A DNA stretch of 9,240 bases, from contig CACXGR010000196.1 in NCBI GenBank assembly GCA_902767235.1, positions 1-9,240 of the forward strand, read 5' to 3'. The DNA comes from an uncultured Lachnospiraceae bacterium. Lineage in GTDB: Bacteria > Bacillota > Clostridia > Lachnospirales > Lachnospiraceae. The first letter of the stretch is position 1; each line of letters opens with the position of its first letter. Of this stretch, positions 1 to 7,355 are shown piece after piece. The notes under the pieces were generated by a model. The model was given only the letters and a program-made list of their open reading frames with translations, was not told the DNA's origin and searched no databases. Position numbers and translations under genes: made by a program.

Positions 1-273
1 GACCGGCTCCGCTTCCTCGATTTCCGACGCGGGCGCCGCTGCGGATACCTCCGGCACATTCGATGTCCCGGTTACCGCAGAGATCATGTTCTTTCCCGGT
101 TCTGTCAGAATAAAGAATGCCGCAGCGAGCGTGCCCAGGAGGATCGCGCTGATCTCCCTGCGCAGCATCTTCTCTTTCTGCCGCTTCACTCTCTTCCTCC
201 TGCGGCCGCCTGATCCGCGGCTCACGTTCTGGCCGGTCCCGTCTCTCCGGGTTCTGTCCTCATTGTTCTGCAT
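1..273 (-). CDS. Membrane-anchored protein of unknown function, N-terminal fragment
   Basis: An open frame of 91 codons starts at ATG 273-271 and runs off the left edge without a stop. The start is supported by AGGGG about six bases upstream (complement of 279-284). The fragment begins with a hydrophilic segment (MQNNEDRTRRDG) and a strongly basic stretch (RRRKRVKRQKEK, near residues 23-34). One hydrophobic segment follows at about residues 40-56 (ISAILLGTLAAAFFILT), then an Ala/Pro/Glu-rich stretch. This is the pattern of a single-pass protein with a short basic cytoplasmic tail and an extracytoplasmic body, because the positive charges precede the membrane segment. Such N-termini occur on many cell-wall enzymes and anchored proteases, but the functional domain lies outside the window, so no function is assigned. 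It is divergent from the ABC transporter gene and shares its promoter region. Confidence 0.72.
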   Translation of the reverse strand, partial: MQNNEDRTRRDGTGQNVSRGSGGRRRKRVKRQKEKMLRREISAILLGTLAAAFFILTEPGKNMISAVTGTSNVPEVSAAAPASEIEEAEPV

Positions 274-318
274 GGTGATCCCCTTCGCCAAATATTATGT
301 AAATTTTCTCCTTCGTTC

Positions 319-347
319 TTGATTTTCTCCGATTCACTGGTTAGGAT
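319..347 (+). promoter_or_regulatory. Candidate sigma-A promoter for the ABC transporter gene
   Basis: TTGATT (319-324) and TAGGAT (342-347) are separated by 17 bases, and each matches the sigma-A consensus at four of six positions. This would give a leader of about 70 bases before the ATG at 423. The AT-rich divergent region 274-422 must also hold the promoter for the minus-strand gene that starts at 273, but no convincing -35/-10 pair was found on that strand. No operator palindrome or two-component binding repeat was recognised. Confidence 0.4.
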
Positions 348-422
348 AAGCTGACAAGACACTTTTTATCATTTCTTAGACATAATCTATCGAACCTGTA
401 CTTATCTGTAAAGAAAGGATCT

Positions 423-3400
423 ATGCTGCAGCTTAAGAATATCAAGAAAAAATACAATACCGGCGGTTTCGAGCAGATCGCCCTGGACGACGTCTCCCTC
501 AATCTGCGGGACAACGAGTTTGTCGCCATTCTGGGTCCCAGCGGATCCGGAAAGACCACTCTGCTCAACATCATCGGCGGACTGGACCGCTACGACAGCG
601 GCGATCTGATCATAAACGGGGTCTCCACCAAAAAATACAAGGACCGCGACTGGGACTCCTACCGAAACCACACGGTCGGTTTCGTCTTCCAGTCCTACAA
701 CCTGATCCCCCACCAGACTGTCCTGCAGAACGTGGAGCTGGCGCTGACGATCGGCGGCATCTCCAGCGACAAGCGGCGGCAGATGGCGCTGGATGCTTTG
801 GAGAAAGTGGGTCTAAGGGACCAGTCCCACAAAAAGCCCAACCAGATGTCAGGCGGCCAGATGCAGCGTGTCGCCATCGCCAGGGCGCTGGTCAACGATC
901 CCAAGATCCTTCTGGCGGACGAGCCGACAGGCGCTTTGGACACAAAGACTTCCGTGCAGGTCATGGACCTGCTCAAGGAAGTGGCTGATGACCGTCTGGT
1001 CGTCATGGTGACGCACAACCCGGAGCTGGCACAGGAATACGCCAACCGCATCGTCCGCCTCAAAGACGGCGTCATCATCAGTGACACCAATCCGCTGGAG
1101 ATCGAGAACGAGGAGCCCGCCGTTCACAGGAACCTGGGCAAGGCGTCGATGTCGCTCCTCACTTCCTTCGGCCTGAGTCTCAACAACCTCATGACCAAAA
1201 AAGGCAGGACTTTCCTGACCTCCTTTGCGGGCTCCATCGGTATCATCGGCATCGCTCTGATCCTGGCGCTCTCTACGGGCTTCCAGAATTATATCGACCA
1301 GATCCAGGAGGAGACGATGAACAGCTATCCGCTGACCATCAATGCCGAGGCCGGCGATCTTGCGAGCACTATTTTGGCCATGCGGGCAGACGCTGAGAAC
1401 AAGGGACCGGAGGGCATGCTGCGGGAGCAGCAGTATATCACGTCCTTTACGGATTCCATCTCCAACAATGACCTGAAGAGCTTCATGGATTATCTGGACG
1501 CCCACGCGGATGAGTACAAGGATGACGTCCGAATGATCAAGTACATCTACTCCGTCACGCCGCTCATCTACACGATCGACGCGTCGGACAATCTGGCCCA
1601 GATCCATCCGAGTGCCAGCCTGAACGAGAACGGCAGCATGATGACATCACTGATGTCCAACAGCGGATCCGGCGGTATGACCACCTTCTCTGAGATGATC
1701 GAACCCGAGCGCATGAAGGAGGAATACCAGCTTGCCTACGGCAAATGGCCGTCCAAATATAACGAGCTCGTCGTCTCCGTCAACGACCCCAACCAGATCT
1801 CCGATCTGCTGCTGTACTCTCTGGGCTTTCGCGATACCAAGGAGCTGAGCGACATCATCAAGGATCTCTACATGGGCGAGCACGTCACCGTGCACAATGA
1901 GCCGATGACGATCACTTACGACGAGCTGCTGGGACGTGAGCTCAGGCTCATCAATCCAAGCGACAAGTACAAGTATAACGAAGAATACGACATTTACGAG
2001 GACATGTCCGACGATGACGACTACATGATGGATGTCTATGAAAATGCGGAAGCTCTGAAGATCACGGGCATCATTTATAAGCCCCGGGAAAAGGGATCCT
2101 CCTCTTCCTCCGCGACCGGCGTCCTCTATCTTCCCGAGCTCACCGATTATGTCATGCGCCAGGCGACGGAATCCGAGATCGTGCAGAAGCAGCTGGCAGA
2201 CTCCGGGCTCAACGTCTTCTCCGGCAAGACCTTTGATGATGAAGAGGACGATGAGAATCTGGACTTCGAAGATATGATCAGCATCGACAAGGATCTGCTC
2301 GCAGAGGCTTTCGTGGTCAACGGGGATTTCGGCGACGTGAGCATCGACGAAGATGACATGAAAAACATCGTGATGGATTCCTCCAAAGCCGTCGTCGACA
2401 GCATAGACGAAGTGACAGAAGGCATGGTCAAAGCCGTGACTGAAGCCGATTCCGCCTTTGCCAAGGGCGTCATCGAGGGGTATCAGAAGATCGCCGCGGT
2501 CACTGTCAACAACTCCACCGCTCCCGAGGCCGCTCCGGATGTATCCGCAGTCACGCAGATCCTGGAAGGACAGCTGGACGAGATCAAAAAGCAGTCTGAA
2601 GAAGCGGCCAGACCTGCAGCTTCCGAGGCGGTGAAGGCACAGATCGGGGCCGTCACGTCCCAGCTCCGTGCCGCCTCCTCCGTCGAAGAGGCGGAGGCAG
2701 TCATTGACTCCCTGGGCCTGGATGAGGAAGCCGCTTCGCAGCTCAAGGCGGCCATCACAGAGATCCCCGCTCAGGCGCCCGATGCTTCGGAAAGCGCATC
2801 TTCCGGCGTGACCGACAGCGGCGTCAATGAACACGCACAGGCCGCTGAGCCGGCGTCCTCTCCTGCCATCGACGTAACCGCGGCGGTCGCGGCGATCGAG
2901 GCCATGGAGGAGTCAATGGTAGACGCCGCTGTGGAAAAGGTCGTCCAGGAGGCAGCCAAGCCGCTGCAGGACAAGATCGATGCGCTCGAGAGCGCATCGT
3001 CCAAGGCGGAAGCCGACGCTGTGATCGACGGCATGGATCTCGACGATACGCAGTCCTCCATGCTTAAGAGCATGATCGTCAAAAAATTCGAGGACGGCGG
3101 CGACACCTCTTCCACCAAATATATTACGCTGGCATACCTGGACGCCTACAAGCAGAAAGCCATCACCGACGAGAGCATCGGAGAAATGGTGGGCAAGATC
3201 GACAAGATCAAGCTCAATCCCGCTACCACTAAGAAGATCGTGGAAGAGTCCTTCGACAACTATTACGGGAGCCTGACACCCGATTCCAACGGCCTCGTGG
3301 CCGTAAGCGATCTGCCTTCCACGGATGAAGCCATCAATAAGGCGCTGGAAAACAACAGCTCCGCCCTCTTTGAAGAGGGATACAGCCTGGCCAAAGAATA

Positions 3401-4205
3401 CATGGCCGCTCTGGTCGCCAAAGGGACCGGTGAAGCGCTGTCCAAGGCCATGGCGCCCATCAGCGACATGTTCAGCGGGATGGACGATCTTTTGACGATC
3501 GATGAGGACAAGTTTGCGGATGCCTTCCAGTTCAACAAAGATGAGGACGAGCTGAGCCGGATCATGGAGGCAATGATCTCGGGCAAAGACAACTCCTATA
3601 AGGGCAATCTCCTGAAGCTGGGCTATCAGAGCAAGGACGACCCCTCCGGGATCTCTTTCTATTTTAACGACTTCGAGTCCAAAAACCGCTTCACCGAATT
3701 TCTGGAGAACTACAACGACATCTCCAAGGAGGAGCAGAAACTGCAGTACACGGACATCACAGGAATCCTGATGGGCTCCGTGGAGACGATCGTGAACGCT
3801 GTCACCTACGTGCTGATCGCGTTTGTCTCCATCTCCCTGATCGTGTCCTCCATCATGATCGGGATCATCACCTACATCTCCGTTCTGGAGAGGACCAAGG
3901 AGATCGGTATCCTGCGCGCGATCGGCGCCTCCAAGAGAAACATCTCCTCCATCTTCAATGCGGAGACCTTTATCATCGGAATGCTGTCCGGGGTGATCGG
4001 CGTGGTCGTCACCCGGCTCCTGCTCTTCCCCATCAATGATGTGATCCACAAAGTCACGGAGATCGACGACATCACGGCCGTGCTCGAGCCCTGGGCGGCG
4101 ATCGCCCTGGTGGCCATCGCCACGGTCCTGACCATGATCGGCGGACTGATCCCGTCGCAGTCGGCCTCCAAGAAGGATCCCGTCATCGCACTTAGGACGG
4201 AGTGA
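423..4205 (+). CDS. MacB-like ABC transporter, fused ATPase and FtsX-type permease
   Basis: This is a 1260-residue fusion of an ABC ATPase and a permease, expected in the cytoplasmic membrane. The ATPase domain (about 1-230) has Walker A GPSGSGKT (38-45), the Q-loop FQ (89-90), signature MSGGQ (142-146), Walker B ILLADEPT (162-169) and the switch His198. It is of the LolD/MacB subfamily. Transmembrane segment 1 is at about 265-286. A huge extracytoplasmic domain spans about 290-1120, followed by the FtsX/MacB permease core with three more segments near 1124-1151, 1182-1200 and 1222-1243. The typical cytoplasmic loop ERTKEIGILRAIGAS lies between the second and third. E. coli MacB is about 650 residues, so the extracytoplasmic domain is several times larger. 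It contains acidic clusters, an Ala/Ser/Pro-rich linker and internal repeats. The ATG at 423 follows AAAGGA with only three bases of spacing, but MLQLKNIKKKY is a typical family start. MacB-type proteins move antibiotics, peptides or lipoproteins or transmit force across the envelope; the substrate here is unknown. Confidence 0.93.
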   Translation: MLQLKNIKKKYNTGGFEQIALDDVSLNLRDNEFVAILGPSGSGKTTLLNIIGGLDRYDSGDLIINGVSTKKYKDRDWDSYRNHTVGFVFQSYNLIPHQTVLQNVELALTIGGISSDKRRQMALDALEKVGLRDQSHKKPNQMSGGQMQRVAIARALVNDPKILLADEPTGALDTKTSVQVMDLLKEVADDRLVVMVTHNPELAQEYANRIVRLKDGVIISDTNPLEIENEEPAVHRNLGKASMSLLTSFGLSLNNLMTKKGRTFLTSFAGSIGIIGIALILALSTGFQNYIDQIQEETMNSYPLTINAEAGDLASTILAMRADAENKGPEGMLREQQYITSFTDSISNNDLKSFMDYLDAHADEYKDDVRMIKYIYSVTPLIYTIDASDNLAQIHPSASLNENGSMMTSLMSNSGSGGMTTFSEMIEPERMKEEYQLAYGKWPSKYNELVVSVNDPNQISDLLLYSLGFRDTKELSDIIKDLYMGEHVTVHNEPMTITYDELLGRELRLINPSDKYKYNEEYDIYEDMSDDDDYMMDVYENAEALKITGIIYKPREKGSSSSSATGVLYLPELTDYVMRQATESEIVQKQLADSGLNVFSGKTFDDEEDDENLDFEDMISIDKDLLAEAFVVNGDFGDVSIDEDDMKNIVMDSSKAVVDSIDEVTEGMVKAVTEADSAFAKGVIEGYQKIAAVTVNNSTAPEAAPDVSAVTQILEGQLDEIKKQSEEAARPAASEAVKAQIGAVTSQLRAASSVEEAEAVIDSLGLDEEAASQLKAAITEIPAQAPDASESASSGVTDSGVNEHAQAAEPASSPAIDVTAAVAAIEAMEESMVDAAVEKVVQEAAKPLQDKIDALESASSKAEADAVIDGMDLDDTQSSMLKSMIVKKFEDGGDTSSTKYITLAYLDAYKQKAITDESIGEMVGKIDKIKLNPATTKKIVEESFDNYYGSLTPDSNGLVAVSDLPSTDEAINKALENNSSALFEEGYSLAKEYMAALVAKGTGEALSKAMAPISDMFSGMDDLLTIDEDKFADAFQFNKDEDELSRIMEAMISGKDNSYKGNLLKLGYQSKDDPSGISFYFNDFESKNRFTEFLENYNDISKEEQKLQYTDITGILMGSVETIVNAVTYVLIAFVSISLIVSSIMIGIITYISVLERTKEIGILRAIGASKRNISSIFNAETFIIGMLSGVIGVVVTRLLLFPINDVIHKVTEIDDITAVLEPWAAIALVAIATVLTMIGGLIPSQSASKKDPVIALRTE
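2547..3077 (+). repeat. Two diverged copies of a helical module inside the ABC transporter
   Basis: Residues of roughly 709-779 and 817-885 are related. The best-conserved block is 750-778 against 857-885 (bases 2670-2756 and 2991-3077), which aligns without gaps at an offset of 107 residues with 15 identities in 29 positions by hand count. Shared landmarks are ASS, AVID, LD, S-LK and a final Ile. Both copies are rich in Ala, Glu, Lys and Gln and look helical or coiled-coil. A low-complexity Ala/Ser/Pro linker of about 35 residues separates them. The DNA of the two copies has diverged, so the duplication is not recent. Confidence 0.6.
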
Positions 4206-4209
4206 ACAT

Positions 4210-4287
4210 AAACACGCGAAAACACGCGACCTTTGAGGTAGATTGACCCCAGGTGGGGTATATCTAAGCCTTTTGGGCCGCGTGTTT
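4210..4287. terminator. Long stem-loop between convergent genes, probable bidirectional terminator
   Basis: AAACACGCG occurs twice (4210-4218 and 4220-4228), and its exact complement CGCGTGTTT occurs once (4279-4287), so either left copy can form the outer stem. An inner hairpin nests inside: TAGAT (4239-4243) pairs with ATCTA (4262-4266), and ACCCC (4246-4250) pairs with GGGGT (4255-4259) around the loop AGGT. The structure starts five bases after the ABC transporter stop and lies about 70 bases past the queF stop on the other strand. Tails are only modestly T-rich (TTTCATCTTTTC on plus, GTTTTCGCGTGTTT on minus), so termination efficiency is uncertain. The position between convergent genes supports the call. 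Confidence 0.6.
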
Positions 4288-4354
4288 CATCTTTTCATAT
4301 CAGACGCTTATTCGCTTTTTCAAAGTCGATGGTGCCGGCCTGAGCTGCCGCCGC

Positions 4355-4852
4355 TCAGCGGTTGTCCACTCTCTCAGGATACATGTCATACCATGCCAGA
4401 CGGTTCTCCGCCATTTTCTCCCACTTCGTTCCGGGTTTTCCATAATTGCAGTAGGGGTCGATCGAGATCCCTCCCCGCGGCAGGAAACGCCCTTTCACCT
4501 CAATATATTTTGGATCCATCAGCGCGATCAGGTCCTTCATGATCTTGTTCACACAGTCCTCATGAAAGTCCCCGTGGCTGCGATAAGAAAACAGATACAG
4601 CTTGAGGCTCTTGCTCTCCACCATTTTGCGCGAAGGAACATATGAAATGATGATATTGGCAAAATCCGGCTGTCCTGTGATCGGGCACAGAGAAGTGAAC
4701 TCCGGGCAGTTGAATTTGACCCAGTAGTCATTTTCCGGGTGCTTATTATCAAAGATTTCCAGAAGGCCCGGATCGTATTCCGCGCTATAGTGCACATTTT
4801 TATTTCCCAGGAGCGTCAGCCCCTCATCTTCCCTGCTTCTGTTCTCACTCAT
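4355..4852 (-). CDS. queF: NADPH-dependent 7-cyano-7-deazaguanine (preQ0) reductase
   Basis: QueF reduces the nitrile of preQ0 to the aminomethyl group of preQ1 with two NADPH (EC 1.7.1.13). This is the last free-base step before insertion into tRNA. The 165-residue chain is the short single-domain (YkvM-like) form, the same length as the Bacillus subtilis enzyme. Visible signatures are FTSLCPITGQPD, with the catalytic Cys56 that forms the thioimide and the acid Asp63, and the QueF motif ESKSLKLY (79-86), which binds NADPH. HED follows at 97-99, with the conserved substrate-binding Glu98. The ATG at 4852 follows a strong AGGAGGAG site with about four bases of spacing. It is the last gene of the operon, 29 bases after queC. 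Its product is the predicted ligand of the leader riboswitch. Confidence 0.96.
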   Translation of the reverse strand: MSENRSREDEGLTLLGNKNVHYSAEYDPGLLEIFDNKHPENDYWVKFNCPEFTSLCPITGQPDFANIIISYVPSRKMVESKSLKLYLFSYRSHGDFHEDCVNKIMKDLIALMDPKYIEVKGRFLPRGGISIDPYCNYGKPGTKWEKMAENRLAWYDMYPERVDNR

Positions 4853-4881
4853 ATTTCTCCTCCTGTTCTGTCGGCCGGCAG

Positions 4882-5598
4882 TTAGTTTTCTGCCGCCCGT
4901 CCCGATCGGCGGTGCATTTTCAGTGCCGGATCCTCAACTCCATTTGCCGCGAACGCCGCCGCCCTGTCGATGCAGGTGCCGCACTTGCCGCAAGGCTCGT
5001 CTCCACCCTCGTAGCAGGACCAGGTCAGTTCGTAGGGAACCCCGAGCGCCAGCCCGATCTTCACGATATCTGCTTTGTTTTTGTTCACGAAGGGCGCCTC
5101 GATCCGCAGCTGGCGGCCGGATCCCTCCCAGATCGCCGTGTTCATCGCATCGTTGAAGACAGGGGAGCAGTCCGGATAGGCACACCCCGCTGCGTCGTCG
5201 GCATGGGCGCCGTAGTAGATCACGCTGCACTCTTTGCTGAGGGCAATGCTGGCCGCAGAGGAAAGGAAAAGTCCGTTTCTGAAAGGCACATAGGTGCTGA
5301 CCGGTTTCCCGCCCCCTGTCTCACTGATCTGTCTGGCGTAGCTCTGCTCCGGGATCTTATCTGTAGACTGCCTGAGCAGTGAACTGTTGCTGTATTCGAA
5401 GATCTTTGTCAGATCCAGAAACAGCTGCTCCACGCCGTAGTGCTCCGCCACTGCCGTCGCGGCTTTGATCTCTTTGTCATGCTTCTGTCCGTAAGAAACG
5501 GACAGCGCGATCACATTGCTGCTGCCGTATTTGTCTACAGCCATCCCCAGTGCTGTTGTGGAATCCACACCTCCGCTGCTCAGTACCAATGCCTTCAT
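4882..5598 (-). CDS. queC: 7-cyano-7-deazaguanine (preQ0) synthase
   Basis: QueC converts 7-carboxy-7-deazaguanine to preQ0 with ATP and ammonia (EC 6.3.4.20), by activating the carboxylate to an adenylate and going through the amide. The 238-residue protein has the N-terminal PP-loop SGGVDST (8-14), the family stretch FRNGLFLSSA (106-115), the GAHADD segment (130-135) and a C-terminal zinc site. The zinc site is CYEGGDEPCGKCGTC, with Cys195, Cys203, Cys206 and Cys209. Length and motif order are normal for the family. ATG at 5598 is preceded by AAAGGAG at a good distance, located just past the folE stop, with a gap of 13 bases. The ordered neighbours folE, queE and queF confirm the pathway. 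Confidence 0.97.
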   Translation of the reverse strand: MKALVLSSGGVDSTTALGMAVDKYGSSNVIALSVSYGQKHDKEIKAATAVAEHYGVEQLFLDLTKIFEYSNSSLLRQSTDKIPEQSYARQISETGGGKPVSTYVPFRNGLFLSSAASIALSKECSVIYYGAHADDAAGCAYPDCSPVFNDAMNTAIWEGSGRQLRIEAPFVNKNKADIVKIGLALGVPYELTWSCYEGGDEPCGKCGTCIDRAAAFAANGVEDPALKMHRRSGRAAEN

Positions 5599-5611
5599 GC
5601 CTGCTCCTTTC

Positions 5612-6202
5612 TCATCTGATATAGAACTGCATCGCCGGGTCCGTCCTGAACTGCCCCCGCAGCTCTGCCGTATAAGTCTTCGTGTTCGTCTTCTTGATGC
5701 CGCGCGCCGTCACGCAGCTGTGACAGGCCTCGATGGTCACAGCGACATCATCGCTCCCGGTGATCATAGTGATGATGTCCGCAATATCTCTGCCGATCTT
5801 CTCCTGCAGCTGCAGCCTGCGGCCGACCATGTCGCAGACGCGCGCTATTTTGGACAGGCCGATCACCCGTCCGTTCGGGATATATGCCACTGTTGCCTTC
5901 ATGTCGTACATCAGTGCCATATGGTGCTCGCAGTAGGAGAACATGTCGATGTCCCGCACCACCACGACGCGGCCCGGGCAGTGTCCGGCGTCACTTTCCA
6001 TCTCTGTGTCCAGGCCGTCCTCGAAGGTCTTGCCGAACATCTCCGCGATCTCACTGTTCGTATAATTCATGCCGGCGAACACTTCCGCGTACATCTGTGC
6101 CACTCTTTTGGGGGTGTCTTTGAGGCCCTCCCGCTCGGGGTCATCTCCCAGCGCCGCCAGGATTCCCCGGATATGCTCCTCTATCGCTTTCTCGTTGATC
6201 AT
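5612..6202 (-). CDS. folE: GTP cyclohydrolase I
   Basis: FolE opens and rearranges GTP to 7,8-dihydroneopterin triphosphate and formate (EC 3.5.4.16). This compound is the substrate of QueD and also the entry to folate. Numbered from a possible GTG at 6208, the family signatures are GLKDTPKR (28-35), the zinc motif CEHH (93-96) and a second zinc-site segment CHSC (162-165), with His163 and Cys165 matching the E. coli H-x-C. The C-terminal RTDP (188-191) is also typical. I chose ATG 6202-6200 (196 residues), because AGAGG lies nine bases upstream. The alternative GTG at 6208 overlaps the queE stop as GTGA but has its Shine-Dalgarno only about three bases away. Placement within the que operon indicates a copy dedicated largely to queuosine, although it could also feed folate synthesis. 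Confidence 0.96.
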   Translation of the reverse strand: MINEKAIEEHIRGILAALGDDPEREGLKDTPKRVAQMYAEVFAGMNYTNSEIAEMFGKTFEDGLDTEMESDAGHCPGRVVVVRDIDMFSYCEHHMALMYDMKATVAYIPNGRVIGLSKIARVCDMVGRRLQLQEKIGRDIADIITMITGSDDVAVTIEACHSCVTARGIKKTNTKTYTAELRGQFRTDPAMQFYIR

Positions 6203-6204
6203 CT

Positions 6205-6867
6205 TCACACACCTCTTTGATTGGGATCCCAGATCACTTTGTGCATCTGGATCTGGATCCTGGCCTCATTCATTCTTCGCCCGATCATGAAATCCACGAT
6301 CTGCACCGGCTCGATCTGCCCGAATACCGGGCTGAAGTACACATGGCACTTCTCCAAAAGCCCGTACTGCTCAATGATCTGCGCCGCTCTCTCAAGATCG
6401 CGGGGACTTCCGGCGACGAATTTCACGGTGTCCTCTTTGGAGAGCACCTCAAAATTCGCCGTATTCATGGTCCCTTCCCATCCGCTGGACGGCAGTTTGT
6501 AATCCATGGTGAAGACCGGCCGGCATTCGGGATCCCGGGCAAAGAGTCCAAGGTCCACGGACCCGTTGGTCTCGATTTCGACGCGGTTTTGACCCTCTCT
6601 GAGCAGGCGCTCTATGAGCTTGCCCGCGTCCTTCTGCAGGAGGGGCTCCCCGCCGGTCAGCGTCACATTCCTGATCCCGGTGCCCCACACATAGTCGCAG
6701 ATCTCCTCCGGCGTCATCTCATCATAAGGGCAGTCCGCCTCATTGGCCCACATCGTGTCGCAGTATCCGCAGCGCAGGTTGCATCCCTTGAAGCGAATGA
6801 AGACCGCGAGCTCCCCGGCTCTGGTCCCCTCTCCGTTGATACTGATGAACTTTTCAACCACCTGCAT
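6205..6867 (-). CDS. queE: 7-carboxy-7-deazaguanine synthase (radical SAM)
   Basis: QueE is a radical SAM enzyme that contracts 6-carboxy-5,6,7,8-tetrahydropterin to 7-carboxy-7-deazaguanine with loss of ammonia (EC 4.3.99.3). Numbered from the chosen ATG, it shows SINGEG (9-14), the cluster motif CX3CX2C (Cys29, Cys33, Cys36, in the context GCNLRCGYCD), the SAM-binding GGEP (72-75), ETNGS (99-103) and the C-terminal QMHKVIWDP. The frame is open up to a GTG at 6891, but ATG 6867 is preferred. GAGGAG sits seven bases upstream of it, inside the last codons of queD, and the protein then begins MQVVEKFISINGEG as in its relatives. The result is 220 residues. It starts four bases after the queD stop, and its own stop lies next to the folE start, so translational coupling is likely. 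Confidence 0.96.
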   Translation of the reverse strand: MQVVEKFISINGEGTRAGELAVFIRFKGCNLRCGYCDTMWANEADCPYDEMTPEEICDYVWGTGIRNVTLTGGEPLLQKDAGKLIERLLREGQNRVEIETNGSVDLGLFARDPECRPVFTMDYKLPSSGWEGTMNTANFEVLSKEDTVKFVAGSPRDLERAAQIIEQYGLLEKCHVYFSPVFGQIEPVQIVDFMIGRRMNEARIQIQMHKVIWDPNQRGV

Positions 6868-6871
6868 ACCA

Positions 6872-7291
6872 TCACTCCTCATACGCGGCACAGTTATTCG
6901 GCGTTTCGTACACTTCCACGCGGTGTACCGGAAAGCCTTTCTTTGCGATCTCAGTGTAAAAATAGTGCGCGAAGTTCTCTGCTGTCGGCCTGAAGGGCAC
7001 CTCCACCAGACGGAATTCTTCTTCCCGCAGAGCTTCCAGCGTCTTCTCCCGCAGGGACCCGCGCTCGTAGATCAGACAGTGGTCGAGTGCGTCGCACATC
7101 TCTTTGAGGAGCTTCTTCAAGTCACCGAAATCCATCAGCATTCCTTCCGTCTGCTCCTGCCTGCTCAGTTCACTCCCTGCAAGTTCCGCGGCCACTCTCC
7201 AGCGGTGCCCGTGGATGTTGCTGCATTTTCCGCTGTAGCCCTTCAGAAAATGGGCGGAGTCAAAGCTGCAATCAGATCTTATATAATACAT
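6872..7291 (-). CDS. queD: 6-carboxy-5,6,7,8-tetrahydropterin synthase
   Basis: QueD turns 7,8-dihydroneopterin triphosphate into 6-carboxytetrahydropterin, releasing acetaldehyde and triphosphate (EC 4.1.2.50). It is a 139-residue member of the PTPS fold. Zinc ligands are visible as His14 (SAHFL) and His27 and His29 (HGHRW). The catalytic Cys23 is in KCSNIHGH, Asp70-His71 are in ALDHCLI, and PTAEN (102-106) and Glu129 of VEVYET complete the substrate pocket pattern. ATG at 7291 follows AGGGGA at about five bases. It is the first gene of the operon and sits about 65 bases downstream of the riboswitch terminator, so its expression should depend directly on readthrough of that terminator. Confidence 0.96.
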   Translation of the reverse strand: MYYIRSDCSFDSAHFLKGYSGKCSNIHGHRWRVAAELAGSELSRQEQTEGMLMDFGDLKKLLKEMCDALDHCLIYERGSLREKTLEALREEEFRLVEVPFRPTAENFAHYFYTEIAKKGFPVHRVEVYETPNNCAAYEE

Positions 7292-7355
7292 TGCTTCCCC
7301 TGTCTTTCTCTATGAGCCGGGCCGTCCGCATCGCCGTCCGCGCCTCCAAATGCCG

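Noticed and set aside
351..386. CTGACA (351-356) with CATAAT (381-386) as the ABC transporter promoter
   Set aside because: The spacer would be 24 bases, too long for sigma-A; the pair at 319-347 with a 17-base spacer is better.
1647..4049. Long minus-strand open frames under the ABC transporter gene (for example 2834-1647 and 4049-2913)
   Set aside because: They are antisense to a well-supported gene with complete motifs, have low-complexity His/Asp/Val-rich translations, and lack ribosome binding sites and recognisable domains. High GC codon bias keeps the antisense frame open.
4340..4358. Hairpin CTGAGC/GCTCAG over the queF stop codon as the queF terminator
   Set aside because: It has only six base pairs and no T run on either side; the larger structure at 4210-4287 is a better candidate.
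4243..4542. Plus-strand open frame of 99 codons across the terminator and the queF 3' end
   Set aside because: It overlaps the hairpin and queF on the opposite strand, has no ribosome binding site, and its translation resembles no protein.
6868..6891. Upstream start of queE at GTG 6891 or ATG 6882
   Set aside because: Both lie inside the queD coding end and lack a well-placed ribosome binding site. GAGGAG at 6880-6875 is ideally spaced for ATG 6867.
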